From: RGIG1959 sp964564305
GTDB lineage: Bacteria > Bacillota > Clostridia > Oscillospirales > Acutalibacteraceae
DNA: 64,000 bases
Reading direction: 5' to 3'
Assembly: GCA_964564305.1 (NCBI GenBank)
Contig: CAZMAM010000002.1
Location: 14,042 to 78,041 of the forward strand
The notes below the pieces were generated by a model. It worked only from the letters and a program-made list of their open reading frames with translations, was not told the DNA's origin and searched no databases. Shown here in pieces: positions 9,325 to 18,321 of this stretch. How positions within the stretch are numbered: position 1 is the first letter of the stretch; each line of letters starts with the position of its first letter. The position numbers and the translations under genes were made by a program.

Positions 9325-9738
9325 ATGGTACAAATTACCCGAAGCCCTCAGGAAACCGAATCGCTCGGCGCGCGCCTTGCCGGGAAAATGCAAACCGGCG
9401 TTGTCGCGCTGACGGGGGAAATGGGTGCGGGCAAAACCGTCTTTGTGCGCGGCATGGCCGAGGGGCTGGGGCTGCCCGGAGATTTGGTCTCTTCGCCCAC
9501 GTTTGCGCTGGTTCAGGAATACGGTGAAAAACTGGTGCATTTTGATATGTACCGGGTGGAAACTTGGGAAGATTTATACGCGACCGGGTTTTTCGAATAT
9601 CTGGATTCCGGCGCGCTGATTGCCGTGGAATGGAGTGAAAATATTTCCCGCGCGCTTCCCGGACATACCGTGCAGGTTCGGTTTGAACGGATTTCACCGA
9701 CCGAGCGGCGCATTTGCGTGGAGGGAATAACTTTGTGA
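9325..9738 (+). CDS. tsaE: tRNA t6A modification ATPase TsaE
   Basis: A small ATPase of the threonylcarbamoyl-adenosine pathway, acting with TsaB and TsaD on tRNAs that read ANN codons. The Walker A motif GEMGAGKT lies at residues 32-39. The family segments SSPTFALVQEY, HFDMYR and AVEWSE follow. The 137 residues are slightly short but complete. Its stop overlaps the tsaB GTG start by 4 bases, so the two are translationally coupled. tsaD is not in the window. Confidence 0.95.
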   Translation: MVQITRSPQETESLGARLAGKMQTGVVALTGEMGAGKTVFVRGMAEGLGLPGDLVSSPTFALVQEYGEKLVHFDMYRVETWEDLYATGFFEYLDSGALIAVEWSENISRALPGHTVQVRFERISPTERRICVEGITL

Positions 9739-10445
9739 ATATTTTGGTGATGGATACCTCGTCCGTAACCGCCTGCTGCGGCGTGGTCAATGATGAGCGC
9801 AAAATCCTTTCGTGCGGCTATGTCCATGTTCCGCTCAAACACAGTCAGACTTTTATGCCGATGACCGAGAGCGTTTTGGCGTGCGCGGGAATGACCGTGG
9901 ATCAGATTGATCTGCTGGCGGTTTGCGCCGGGCCGGGATCGTTTACCGGCGTGCGCATTGCCACCGCCGCCGCGAAAGGGCTGGCGTTCGGAAGAGATAT
10001 CCCGTGCGTTGCCGTTTCATCTTTGTCTGCCCTTGCCCATAATTTCGAGGGGATTTTGTATGACGGCCTGCTTGCGTGTGTGATGGACGCCAGATGCCGG
10101 CAGTTTTATACGGCCTGCTTTGAATGCGAAAGCGGAAAGATTACGCGGGTGAGCCCGGACGAAGCGCTCCTTTCGGAAGACGCTGCGGCCCTGTGGCAAA
10201 AAAGCGGCAGGCGGGTGCTTTTTGTGGGGGACGGAGCCGAAATCTGCTTTCGGGAATACCGGGAGCGATTCCCGTGCGCCATTGCTCCGCCGCATTTGCG
10301 GTATGTTACGCCTTACGGTATTGCCGCGGCGGCCGAATCCTTACCCGCAGAGGGCAGCCGGGTTTCTCCGCAGATGCTGCGCCCCGTTTATCTGCGTGTG
10401 CCTCAGGCCGAACGGGAACTCAAAGAAAAACGGCAAAATATTTAA
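9735..10445 (+). CDS. tsaB: tRNA t6A modification protein TsaB
   Basis: The TsaB partner of TsaD, an inactive ASKHA-fold protein in the t6A complex. The N-terminus NILVMDTSS and the segment CAGPGSFTGVRIA are diagnostic. The GTG start at 9735 overlaps the tsaE stop and is preceded by GGAGGG. An ATG further upstream would read into tsaE and adds nothing conserved. The protein is 236 residues, normal for bacterial TsaB. Confidence 0.95.
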   Translation: MNILVMDTSSVTACCGVVNDERKILSCGYVHVPLKHSQTFMPMTESVLACAGMTVDQIDLLAVCAGPGSFTGVRIATAAAKGLAFGRDIPCVAVSSLSALAHNFEGILYDGLLACVMDARCRQFYTACFECESGKITRVSPDEALLSEDAAALWQKSGRRVLFVGDGAEICFREYRERFPCAIAPPHLRYVTPYGIAAAAESLPAEGSRVSPQMLRPVYLRVPQAERELKEKRQNI

Positions 10446-10453
10446 GGCAAAAC

Positions 10454-10477
10454 TTAAGGCAACACCGCGCAAAGACC
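10454..10477 (+). repeat. solo end of the MITE family
   Basis: A single copy of the MITE terminal sequence, matching 48107-48127 and the complement of 48249-48272 at nearly every base. No partner end is seen downstream. A shorter copy of the first bases (TTAAGGCAA) lies just before it at about 10442-10450. It occupies the tsaB-larB gap and looks like a decayed insertion. Confidence 0.65.
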
Positions 10478-10574
10478 GGGCTTGCGCGCAATGACCACCC
10501 GGGCGGCTGTTGGCCGCGGCGGAGCTTTTGCGAATGTGTGCGGATTTCCGGCAAAACATAGGAGGGGGAAGCGC

Positions 10575-11327
10575 TTGGATACGCCCGTAAGGCAGTTGCT
10601 TTGTAAGGTGCAAAGCGGAGAGGTATCGGTGGACGAGGCGCTGACGTATTTCAAATCCGCTCCGTTTGAAGATCTCGGTTACGCCAAAGTGGATCTTCAC
10701 CGGCGGGTTCGGCAGGGAATGGCCGAGGTGATTTTTGCGCAGGGCAAAACCGCCGCGCAAATTTCCGGTATTTTGGAATCGATGCGTCAAAACGGCCAGC
10801 GAGTGCTCATCACCCGTTTAGACGAACCAAAGGCGAATGAGATTCAAAAAACTTTTCCGATCACTTATCTGCAGGCGCCGCACATCGGATATACCGGCGA
10901 AATCCCGGAGCCGGACGGGCTGGGCACCGTGGTGGTGGCGACCGGCGGAACCGGTGACATTCCGGTTGCGGAAGAAGCGGCGGTGACCGCCGAATGGCTG
11001 GGCAACCGGGTACAAAGGCTGTACGATGTCGGCGTGGCGGGCCTACACCGGCTGCTGGCGTTTCGGGAAACGCTGATGAACGCGTCCGTGATTATCGCGG
11101 CGGCCGGCATGGAAGGGGCGCTTGCGAGCGTGATTGGGGGCATGACGGATTGCCCGGTGATTGCGCTGCCCACCGGTGTGGGGTACGGTTCCTCTTTTCA
11201 CGGGCTTTCCGCGCTGCTTTCCATGCTCAATTCCTGCGCCGGCGGCGTCGGGGTCGTGAATATCGATAACGGATTCGGCGCGGGCGTTCTGGCGCATCGC
11301 ATCAATCATATGACAAAGAGGGAATAA
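10575..11327 (+). CDS. larB: nickel pincer cofactor biosynthesis protein LarB
   Basis: LarB carboxylates and hydrolyses nicotinic acid adenine dinucleotide at the start of nickel-pincer nucleotide synthesis. The C-terminal half has the PurE/AIR-carboxylase-like fold, with VVVATGGTGDIPVAEEA, DVGVAGLHRLL and ALPTGVGYG. I chose the TTG at 10575 because AGGAGGGGG lies 6 bp upstream. It gives 250 residues, the family length. An ATG 31 codons upstream reads through the MITE-derived sequence. larC follows after 2 bp. larE and larA are absent from the window. Confidence 0.93.
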   Translation: MDTPVRQLLCKVQSGEVSVDEALTYFKSAPFEDLGYAKVDLHRRVRQGMAEVIFAQGKTAAQISGILESMRQNGQRVLITRLDEPKANEIQKTFPITYLQAPHIGYTGEIPEPDGLGTVVVATGGTGDIPVAEEAAVTAEWLGNRVQRLYDVGVAGLHRLLAFRETLMNASVIIAAAGMEGALASVIGGMTDCPVIALPTGVGYGSSFHGLSALLSMLNSCAGGVGVVNIDNGFGAGVLAHRINHMTKRE

Positions 11328-11329
11328 CG

Positions 11330-12565
11330 GTGCGAACGCTTTATCTGCAGTGCAATATGGGCGCTGCCGGTGATATGCTTACCGGCGCGCTTTTGGAATT
11401 GTTGGAGGATCCTTCGGAATTTTTGGAATCGTTTCGCGCGGCCGGATTGCCCGGCGTTGAAATGCGCGCGCAAAAAATCACTTCTTGCGGGATTTTGGGC
11501 ACCAAAATTACTGTGACCGTAAACGGCCAAACGGAGGAACAGGCGCAGCAGCCGCCAAAAGAGGATCGGGATGGCGGCCATCACCGCCATCACCATGCGA
11601 CGCCGGGGGATGTGGAAAGCATCGTCAGTCGCCTGGCCGTTCCGTCTTCGGTGAAAGCGGATATTTTGGCGGTGTACGAAATTATTGCCCGGGCGGAAAG
11701 CCAAGTACACGGAATACCCGTGCGCGAGGTTCATTTTCATGAAGTCGGCATGATGGACGCCATTGCGGACATTACGGCGGTTTGCCTGCTGGTGCACCGG
11801 CTGGCTCCCGATGAAATCGCGGTTTCCCCCGTTCATGTCGGCCGGGGTCAGGTGCGGTGCGCTCATGGAATTTTGCCGGTTCCCGCCCCCGCCACCGCCG
11901 TGATTTTGGAAAATGTTCCGATTTACGGCGAAACGGAAGGGGAACTTTGCACGCCGACCGGAGCCGCATTGCTGAAATACTTTGCTTCCCGGTTTGGGAA
12001 TATGCCGCCGATGACCGTGGAGAAAATCGGGTACGGGATGGGTACCCGGCAATTTTCCGCCGCGAATTGTGTCCGCGCTTTTCTCGGCCAATCCGAAGAG
12101 CAGGCGGAATCTCCTTCGGAACCGCTTTCGGAACTTTCCTGCAATGTGGACGATATGACCGCGGAAGAGATTGGGTTCGCCACGGAAATTTTGCGCGAAA
12201 ACGGCGCTTTGGACGTGTATACCACTTCTGTCGGAATGAAAAAATCCCGCCCGGCGGTGCAGATTTCCGTGCTGTGCACACCTCAGGACCGAGACCGGAT
12301 GATTCGTTTGCTGTTTCGGCACACCGCGACTTTGGGTGTTCGGGAATGCCCCATGCGGCGTTATATTTTAGATCGGTCGTCTCGGGTGATGCAGACGCCT
12401 TACGGGGCGGTCACGGTAAAAAGCTCCTGCGGCTACGGCGTGCGGCGGGAAAAACCGGAATATGAAGATCTGGCCAAGATGGCCCGGGAACGGGGCATAT
12501 CCCTTCGGGAGGCGCAGACGGAAGTTTTGCGCGGCAAAGAGCCGGACAGTGAAAATAAATCGTGA
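11330..12565 (+). CDS. larC: nickel insertion protein LarC
   Basis: LarC inserts nickel into the dinicotinic acid mononucleotide dithiocarboxylate, completing the nickel-pincer cofactor. It is one uninterrupted 411-residue frame, unlike the Lactobacillus plantarum gene, which needs a programmed frameshift. Conserved features are CNMGAAGDMLTGAL at the N-terminus, VHFHEVGMMDAIADI, and CTPTGAALL. A histidine-rich stretch (GGHHRHHH, residues about 83-90) probably binds nickel. The start is GTG 11330, 2 bp after larB, consistent with coupled translation. Confidence 0.94.
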   Translation: MRTLYLQCNMGAAGDMLTGALLELLEDPSEFLESFRAAGLPGVEMRAQKITSCGILGTKITVTVNGQTEEQAQQPPKEDRDGGHHRHHHATPGDVESIVSRLAVPSSVKADILAVYEIIARAESQVHGIPVREVHFHEVGMMDAIADITAVCLLVHRLAPDEIAVSPVHVGRGQVRCAHGILPVPAPATAVILENVPIYGETEGELCTPTGAALLKYFASRFGNMPPMTVEKIGYGMGTRQFSAANCVRAFLGQSEEQAESPSEPLSELSCNVDDMTAEEIGFATEILRENGALDVYTTSVGMKKSRPAVQISVLCTPQDRDRMIRLLFRHTATLGVRECPMRRYILDRSSRVMQTPYGAVTVKSSCGYGVRREKPEYEDLAKMARERGISLREAQTEVLRGKEPDSENKS

Positions 12566-12621
12566 ATGTTTACCCTGTTGGTGAGGGCAGGGATAATGGA
12601 TAGAGAAACGGAGGATATTGA

Positions 12622-14388
12622 GTGCCTACAGACAACAAAGTTCGCACCGGCACACAGACACAGACAAGCCGTTACGGAAAAATTAAGCAGCGGGAGAAAG
12701 CGCCTGCACGGGAGGAAAAGAGCCCAGCGGCCTCTCCCGTGCGGATTATTCCTTTGGGCGGCCTGAACGAAATCGGCAAGAATATGACGGTGGTGGAATA
12801 TGAAAACGACGCGATTATTATCGATTGCGGGATGGAATTTCCGGATAACGATATGCTGGGCGTTGATATCGTATTGCCGGATTATTCCTATGCCTTGAAA
12901 ATCCGCGACCGGATTCGCGGAATTGTGCTCACGCACGGCCATGAAGATCATATCGGGGGGCTTCCGTATTTTCTTCGGGAATGTAATTTGCCGATTTACG
13001 GAACCCGGTTGACATTGGCTCTGGTGGATTCCAAATTAAAAGAGTATGACCTTGAAAACCGGGTGGAACTCATCGAAATCAGGCCGGGAGACACCGTTGA
13101 ATTGGGGCAGTTTTCGGTGGAATTTATCGCCGTCAATCATTCCATACCCGATGCGGTGGCGCTGGCCATTCACACACCGATCGGCTGTGTGGTGCATACC
13201 GGAGATTTTAAGATCGATTTTACCCCGATTTCCGGGGAAGTGATGGATTTGGCGCGATTCGGCGAATTGGGCAAACAGGGCGTATTGGCGCTGCTGGCCG
13301 ATTCCACCAATGCGGAGCGCCCGGGATATACGCCCAGTGAACGGGTGGTGGGGGAGAGCTTTGCCCATTTGTTCACCAAGGCCAAACATCATCGCATTAT
13401 TATCGCGACATTTTCTTCCAATTTGCATCGCATACAGCAAATTGTGGACGCGGCGCGTGCGGATGGGCGCAAAGTGGCGGTTTCCGGGCGCAGTATGATG
13501 AATTTTGTTTCCATCGCCACCGATTTGGGGTATTTGAAAGTGCCCGACGGCGTACTTATCGATATAGAGGAAATTAACCGTTACCCGAAGGAGAAAATCG
13601 CCGTGATTACCACGGGCAGTCAGGGAGAACCCATGTCCGCGCTCACGCGAATGGCTTTTTCGGATCACCGGCAGGTGGAAGTCGGGCCGGAGGACACCAT
13701 CATTATTTCGGCCACGCCGATTCCCGGAAACGAAAAAGCGGTGACCCGGGTGATTAATGAGCTGATGCGCCGGGGCTGCGATGTTGTGTACGAGAAAATG
13801 TACGATGTGCACACGTCCGGACACGCCTGCCAGGAAGAATTGAAAATGATTATCGCGCTGACCCGGCCGAAATTTTTTATTCCGGTGCACGGAGAGCAAA
13901 AGCACCTGAAAAGGCATGCGGAGTTGGCGCTTTCCTTGGGGATGCCCGCCGATCACGTGATGGTGTCGGATATCGGAAAAATTATGGAACTTACTCCGAA
14001 TAAGCTGACGGTAAGCGGAACGGTACAGGCGGGAAAGGTTCTGGTCGACGGGCTGGGCATCGGCGACGTCGGTTCGGTGGTTTTGCGGGACCGCCATCAT
14101 ATGGCGGAAGACGGCATTCTGGTACTGGTCGCGACGATCGACGCGCAAAACGGGGAAATTCTTTCCGGCCCGGATATTGTTTCCCGGGGGTTTGTGTATG
14201 TGCGTGAATCGGAAAGCTTAATGGAAGAATGCCGGGAGACGGCGCGGAAAATTTTGGAGGACTGTCTGGCCCACAACGCTTATGAGTGGACAACGATGAA
14301 AACGCGTATTCGCGATGAGCTTTCCCGAATGCTGTTTTCCAAAACCCGTCGCAGCCCGATGATTTTGCCGATTATTATGGATGTGTGA
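12622..14388 (+). CDS. rnj: ribonuclease J
   Basis: A metallo-beta-lactamase-fold RNase with 5' exonuclease and endonuclease activity in mRNA decay and rRNA maturation. The zinc motif HGHEDHIGG starts near residue 105. Further motifs are HTGDFK, the beta-CASP segment ATFSSNLHRIQQ, TTGSQGE, and the HTSGHA motif. The 588 residues include a basic N-terminal extension of about 35 residues that is unlike the rest and is probably disordered. The GTG start has GGAGG 7 bp upstream. It lies 56 bp after larC. Confidence 0.96.
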   Translation: MPTDNKVRTGTQTQTSRYGKIKQREKAPAREEKSPAASPVRIIPLGGLNEIGKNMTVVEYENDAIIIDCGMEFPDNDMLGVDIVLPDYSYALKIRDRIRGIVLTHGHEDHIGGLPYFLRECNLPIYGTRLTLALVDSKLKEYDLENRVELIEIRPGDTVELGQFSVEFIAVNHSIPDAVALAIHTPIGCVVHTGDFKIDFTPISGEVMDLARFGELGKQGVLALLADSTNAERPGYTPSERVVGESFAHLFTKAKHHRIIIATFSSNLHRIQQIVDAARADGRKVAVSGRSMMNFVSIATDLGYLKVPDGVLIDIEEINRYPKEKIAVITTGSQGEPMSALTRMAFSDHRQVEVGPEDTIIISATPIPGNEKAVTRVINELMRRGCDVVYEKMYDVHTSGHACQEELKMIIALTRPKFFIPVHGEQKHLKRHAELALSLGMPADHVMVSDIGKIMELTPNKLTVSGTVQAGKVLVDGLGIGDVGSVVLRDRHHMAEDGILVLVATIDAQNGEILSGPDIVSRGFVYVRESESLMEECRETARKILEDCLAHNAYEWTTMKTRIRDELSRMLFSKTRRSPMILPIIMDV

Positions 14389-14435
14389 GCCCATGCGGGA
14401 ACGCACGTTTCGATACACATAGAGGTTAACGGCTT

Positions 14436-16424
14436 ATGAAAAACGGTCGGTTATTCTGGATGGCGCCGATGGTATGGGTGCTGAGTGTGGTGCTGGCGAT
14501 TTTTGCCGGCATCACTTACGTGTTTTCGCCTGTCGCTTCGGCGGTGGAAATGAGCGTTGCGGCCATTCTGATTTTGGCCGCCCTCGTGCGGCTGGTGCGG
14601 GACCAAAGGGACATCGACCGCTGTATGGAGCGGGTCGCGCGGGCTTTAGACGAAAACGACCGCCTTGCTCTTGCCCGCTTTCCGTTGCCGGTGGCGGTGG
14701 TTACGCAGGACGGTCAGGTACTCTGGCACAACGACAGGATGCAGCGCTATGTGCTCGGCGGCAAATCGGTTATCGGGAATAAAATGTCCTCTGTTTTGCC
14801 GAATGTCGGTATTGATGAGCTGCCCCGTCAAAATATGCTGGAGGTTACGCTTTCCGGAAAACGGTATATGACGGCCGTCAGCCGCCTTTCCTCTCAGGAA
14901 GGCGATCTGTATGTGCTGTATTATTTGGATGTCACCGAGATGAAAAATGCCGCCGAGGAATATGCGGCGACCCGACCGGTGACCATGCTGATTTTCATTG
15001 ATAATCTGGAAGATTTAATGCAGACCATGCGGGACAGCGAGCGGGCAAAAATCGAGGGCTTGGTGGAAACCGCTTTGGAGGACTGGCTGAGCGATTCGGG
15101 CGGTATATTGCAAAAATTTGAAAACGACCGTTTTTTTGCCGTGGTGGAAAAACGGAGCCTGCAGCGGTTTATCGACTCCCGGTTTGATATTTTGGATCGG
15201 GTGCGGTCGATTCCCTTGGAAAATCACGCGCAGGTCACTTTATCCATCGGCGTCGGGGAAGGATCGGATTTTCGGCAGTCGGAAACCCGGGCGCGTCAGG
15301 CCATCGAAATGGCGCTTGGGCGCGGCGGAGACCAGGTTGCGGTATACGCGAAAAACGGTTTTGAGTTTTACGGCGGACTTTCCAAGGGCGTGGAGCGGCG
15401 AACAAAGGTGCGCACCCGCGTTATTGCCGCGGCGCTGCGGGATTTGATTCTGGCGGCGGAAAATGTGCTGGTGATGGGGCATCGGTTTTCGGATCTGGAC
15501 AGTGTCGGCTCCGGCATGGCGCTGGTCAGTGCGGTGCGCGCTTTGGGAAAACCCGCTTACCTGGTGGTTGACCCGAAGACTTCTCTGGCGGGTGAATTGC
15601 TGGACAGATATACTCAGGCGGGGCATAAGGATTGGCAGGTTGTTGGGGATAAAGCGCTGGATTTGGTTGGCGCCCGCACCTTGCTGATTATCACCGATAC
15701 GCAAAATCCCCAAATGCTGGAGTACGAACCGATCTACCGCATGGTGAAAACCGTTGCCGTGATCGATCATCACCGCCGCATGAACGGTCATATCGATAAA
15801 GCGGTTGTCTTTTACCACGAGAGTTTTGCCAGTTCCGCCTGTGAGATGGTGGCGGAATTGGTTCAGTATATGGATTTGCCCGGCACGCCGAAAACAGACG
15901 CGGAGGCGCTGCTCTCCGGCATTATGCTGGATACCCGGGGATTTGTCATCAACGCGGGAGCCAGAACATTTGAGGCGGCGGCTTATTTGCGGCGGCAGGG
16001 CGCCGATACGGTTGCCGTCAAGAAGCTTTTCACCGGCGGAATCGGCGTTTACCGGCGCAAGGCGGAAATCGTCTCCGGAGCGGAGATATACCGGGACACC
16101 GCCATTGCCTGCGCTTCGGACGGAGAGGAAACCGAAAACCGCGTTGCCTGCTCGCAGGCGGCGGACGAATTGCTCGGCGTAAAAGGGGTTCAGGCCGCCT
16201 TCACCCTTTTTCACGGGAAGGACGGCGTGCATATTTCGGCGCGGTCGTTCGGCGATTTTAACGTTCAGCTGACCATGGAAGCGTTGGGCGGAGGCGGGCA
16301 TCTCACGATGTCCGGCGCGCAGCTTACAGACGTCACGTTGCCGCAGGCCGTGGATTTGTTGAAACAGGCGATAGACCGCTATTGGGACGAAACGGCAAAA
16401 CCGCAGCAGCCGTCCGCGCTTTAA
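14436..16424 (+). CDS. gdpP: cyclic-di-AMP phosphodiesterase GdpP
   Basis: A membrane-bound DHH/DHHA1 phosphodiesterase that hydrolyses c-di-AMP to pApA, affecting cell-wall and potassium balance. Two transmembrane helices (about 8-50) are followed by a PAS-like region (about 80-150), a degenerate GGDEF domain (about 170-300), the DHH domain with GHRFSDLDSVGSG near 347 and VIDHHRR near 441, and DHHA1 with GGGGHLTMSG near 615. The 662 residues and this domain order are those of GdpP. It starts the gdpP-rplI-dnaB cluster common in Firmicutes. Confidence 0.96.
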   Translation: MKNGRLFWMAPMVWVLSVVLAIFAGITYVFSPVASAVEMSVAAILILAALVRLVRDQRDIDRCMERVARALDENDRLALARFPLPVAVVTQDGQVLWHNDRMQRYVLGGKSVIGNKMSSVLPNVGIDELPRQNMLEVTLSGKRYMTAVSRLSSQEGDLYVLYYLDVTEMKNAAEEYAATRPVTMLIFIDNLEDLMQTMRDSERAKIEGLVETALEDWLSDSGGILQKFENDRFFAVVEKRSLQRFIDSRFDILDRVRSIPLENHAQVTLSIGVGEGSDFRQSETRARQAIEMALGRGGDQVAVYAKNGFEFYGGLSKGVERRTKVRTRVIAAALRDLILAAENVLVMGHRFSDLDSVGSGMALVSAVRALGKPAYLVVDPKTSLAGELLDRYTQAGHKDWQVVGDKALDLVGARTLLIITDTQNPQMLEYEPIYRMVKTVAVIDHHRRMNGHIDKAVVFYHESFASSACEMVAELVQYMDLPGTPKTDAEALLSGIMLDTRGFVINAGARTFEAAAYLRRQGADTVAVKKLFTGGIGVYRRKAEIVSGAEIYRDTAIACASDGEETENRVACSQAADELLGVKGVQAAFTLFHGKDGVHISARSFGDFNVQLTMEALGGGGHLTMSGAQLTDVTLPQAVDLLKQAIDRYWDETAKPQQPSAL

Positions 16425-16506
16425 CGCCTCAGCCGTTTAAGAGTGGACCACCCGGTTCCTTTGGGCGGGGCAAACGGCATATCGCAAACAAAAAGGGGGA
16501 TGGACC

Positions 16507-16944
16507 ATGCAGGTCATATTGCTTCAGGATGTGAAAGGCCAAGGGAAAAAGGGCGAATTAATTCAAGTTTCCAACGGGTACGCGCGTAATTTCTTGCTGC
16601 CCCGGAATCTGGCCATGATTCCGGATGCTCAGGCCATGAGCGAATTGCACAATAAAGAAGCTGCCGCACAGTACCATCGGGAGATGGATAAAAAAGCGGC
16701 CGACGAAGCGGCGGCGGCGATAGACGGCAAGACACTGCTGATTCACGCCAAGGCCGGGCAAAGCGGAAAACTGTTCGGCGCGGTGACCACAAGGGAAGTT
16801 TCCGAGGAACTCCAAAAGCAATTGGGCGTCACGGTAGACCGTCGGAAAATCTCAATGAGAGATATTAAATCGTACGGCAAATATACCGCGGATGTAAAAT
16901 TGCAAGGGGTGAGCGCCAAGCTGACGGTAGAGGTCTCGGCGTAA
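16507..16944 (+). CDS. rplI: 50S ribosomal protein L9
   Basis: Ribosomal protein L9, 145 residues. The N-terminus [17 protein letters not shown] and the segment [12 protein letters not shown] are diagnostic of its rRNA-binding domain. A helical linker and C-terminal domain follow. The ribosome site is a strong AAAGGGGGA. It lies between gdpP and dnaB, as in many Firmicutes. Confidence 0.97.
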   Translation: MQVILLQDVKGQGKKGELIQVSNGYARNFLLPRNLAMIPDAQAMSELHNKEAAAQYHREMDKKAADEAAAAIDGKTLLIHAKAGQSGKLFGAVTTREVSEELQKQLGVTVDRRKISMRDIKSYGKYTADVKLQGVSAKLTVEVSA

Positions 16945-16959
16945 GGGGAGGCATTGCGT

Positions 16960-18321
16960 ATGCCGGATGGCACAAGAAACGACGGATTTGCGCTTCCGTA
17001 CAGCCTTGAAGCGGAACAATCCGTTTTGGGATGTATCCTGATGCAGCCGGATTGTATCGATCAGGTGGCGGATGTATTGCAGGCCGATCAGTTTTACCTT
17101 CCGGAACATCAGGCCATTTACCGTGTCATGGTGAAAAAGGCTCTGGAGAGACAGCCCATTGACTTGATTACGGTCTATGAGGCGCTCAAAGGGGAAGATT
17201 TTTTCACCGGTACGGATGGGAGAAATTACCTCTTTAAGCTGGCCGAGCAGGTGCCTTCCATTGCCAATGTGTCGGCCTACGCCAAGCTGGTTCGCGAAAA
17301 GGCACAGGTAAGAACACTCATTACCGTTTCCCGCGGTATTATCGATCAGGCCATGGATCCCGGGTGTGATGCCGGTGTCTTGCTGGATTCGGCGGAACAG
17401 CAAATCTACGATATCCGGCAAAACCGGTATGCGGGGGAATTGCGGCCGATTGCGGATGTGATCAGTCAGTCGTTCGATACGTATACCAAGCTGAGTTCTC
17501 CGGAACGTAACCTGTATATCGGGATTCCAAGCGGTATCGGCTCGTTGGATCTGATTACGACCGGGCTGAACCGTTCGGATCTCATTGTGGTGGGCGCCCG
17601 CCCGGGTATGGGCAAAACCAGCTTTGCGCTGAACATTGCCCGGAATGTCGCGCTGCAGCAAAACCGCACTGTTGTTATCTTTAATCTGGAAATGTCCTGC
17701 GAACAGATGGTCAATCGCCTGATTTCATCCGAGGCGCATGTGGCCGGCCCAAAACTGCGCACCGGCAATTTAAGCGGCGATGAGTGGAATCGCATCGTGA
17801 TGGCCGGCAATATCTTATGCAAAGCGCCCATCTATCTGGACGATACCGCGAATATTACCGTTCCCGAGATGATGGCCCGCGTGCGGCGCGTAAAAAACGC
17901 GGGATTGGTGATTGTGGATTACCTGCAATTGATGCAACTTGGCGGCAGAATGTATGCCGATAACCGCACGCAGGAAATTTCCCAAATTACCCGGTCCCTG
18001 AAAATTATGGCCAAGCAGATGAATATTCCGGTTTTGGTTTGCGCCCAGCTTTCCCGTGTGACCGAAAAGCAAAGCAATCACCGCCCCGCGCTTTCCGATT
18101 TGCGGGATTCCGGCTCTATTGAGCAGGACGCCGACCAGGTTTTGTTTCTTTACCGCGATGATTATTACCGAAATGAAAAAGACCATCCCGAGGAGGTTGA
18201 AGCGGATACGGCGGAGGTTATTGTGGCCAAGAACCGCCATGGAGAACTGGGAACCGTCAAGCTTTCCTGGAGCGGAGAATATGTGACGTTCACCGGCATC
18301 GATTTGCATCACAATGGATGA
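16960..18321 (+). CDS. dnaB: replicative DNA helicase DnaB
   Basis: The hexameric replication-fork helicase. The N-terminal domain contains LPYSLEAEQSVLGCIL. The RecA-like core has Walker A GARPGMGKTSFA near residue 212, Walker B VIVDYLQLM, and LRDSGSIEQDAD, all typical of DnaB. I chose ATG 16960, which lies 10 bp after GGGAGG. A TTG two codons earlier is too close to that site. The protein is 453 residues. Its last 8 bases overlap the tilS start. Confidence 0.97.
   Translation: MPDGTRNDGFALPYSLEAEQSVLGCILMQPDCIDQVADVLQADQFYLPEHQAIYRVMVKKALERQPIDLITVYEALKGEDFFTGTDGRNYLFKLAEQVPSIANVSAYAKLVREKAQVRTLITVSRGIIDQAMDPGCDAGVLLDSAEQQIYDIRQNRYAGELRPIADVISQSFDTYTKLSSPERNLYIGIPSGIGSLDLITTGLNRSDLIVVGARPGMGKTSFALNIARNVALQQNRTVVIFNLEMSCEQMVNRLISSEAHVAGPKLRTGNLSGDEWNRIVMAGNILCKAPIYLDDTANITVPEMMARVRRVKNAGLVIVDYLQLMQLGGRMYADNRTQEISQITRSLKIMAKQMNIPVLVCAQLSRVTEKQSNHRPALSDLRDSGSIEQDADQVLFLYRDDYYRNEKDHPEEVEADTAEVIVAKNRHGELGTVKLSWSGEYVTFTGIDLHHNG

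Noticed and set aside
11330..12565. Programmed frameshift in larC
   Set aside because: The gene is one continuous frame with conserved residues on both sides of the usual split point.
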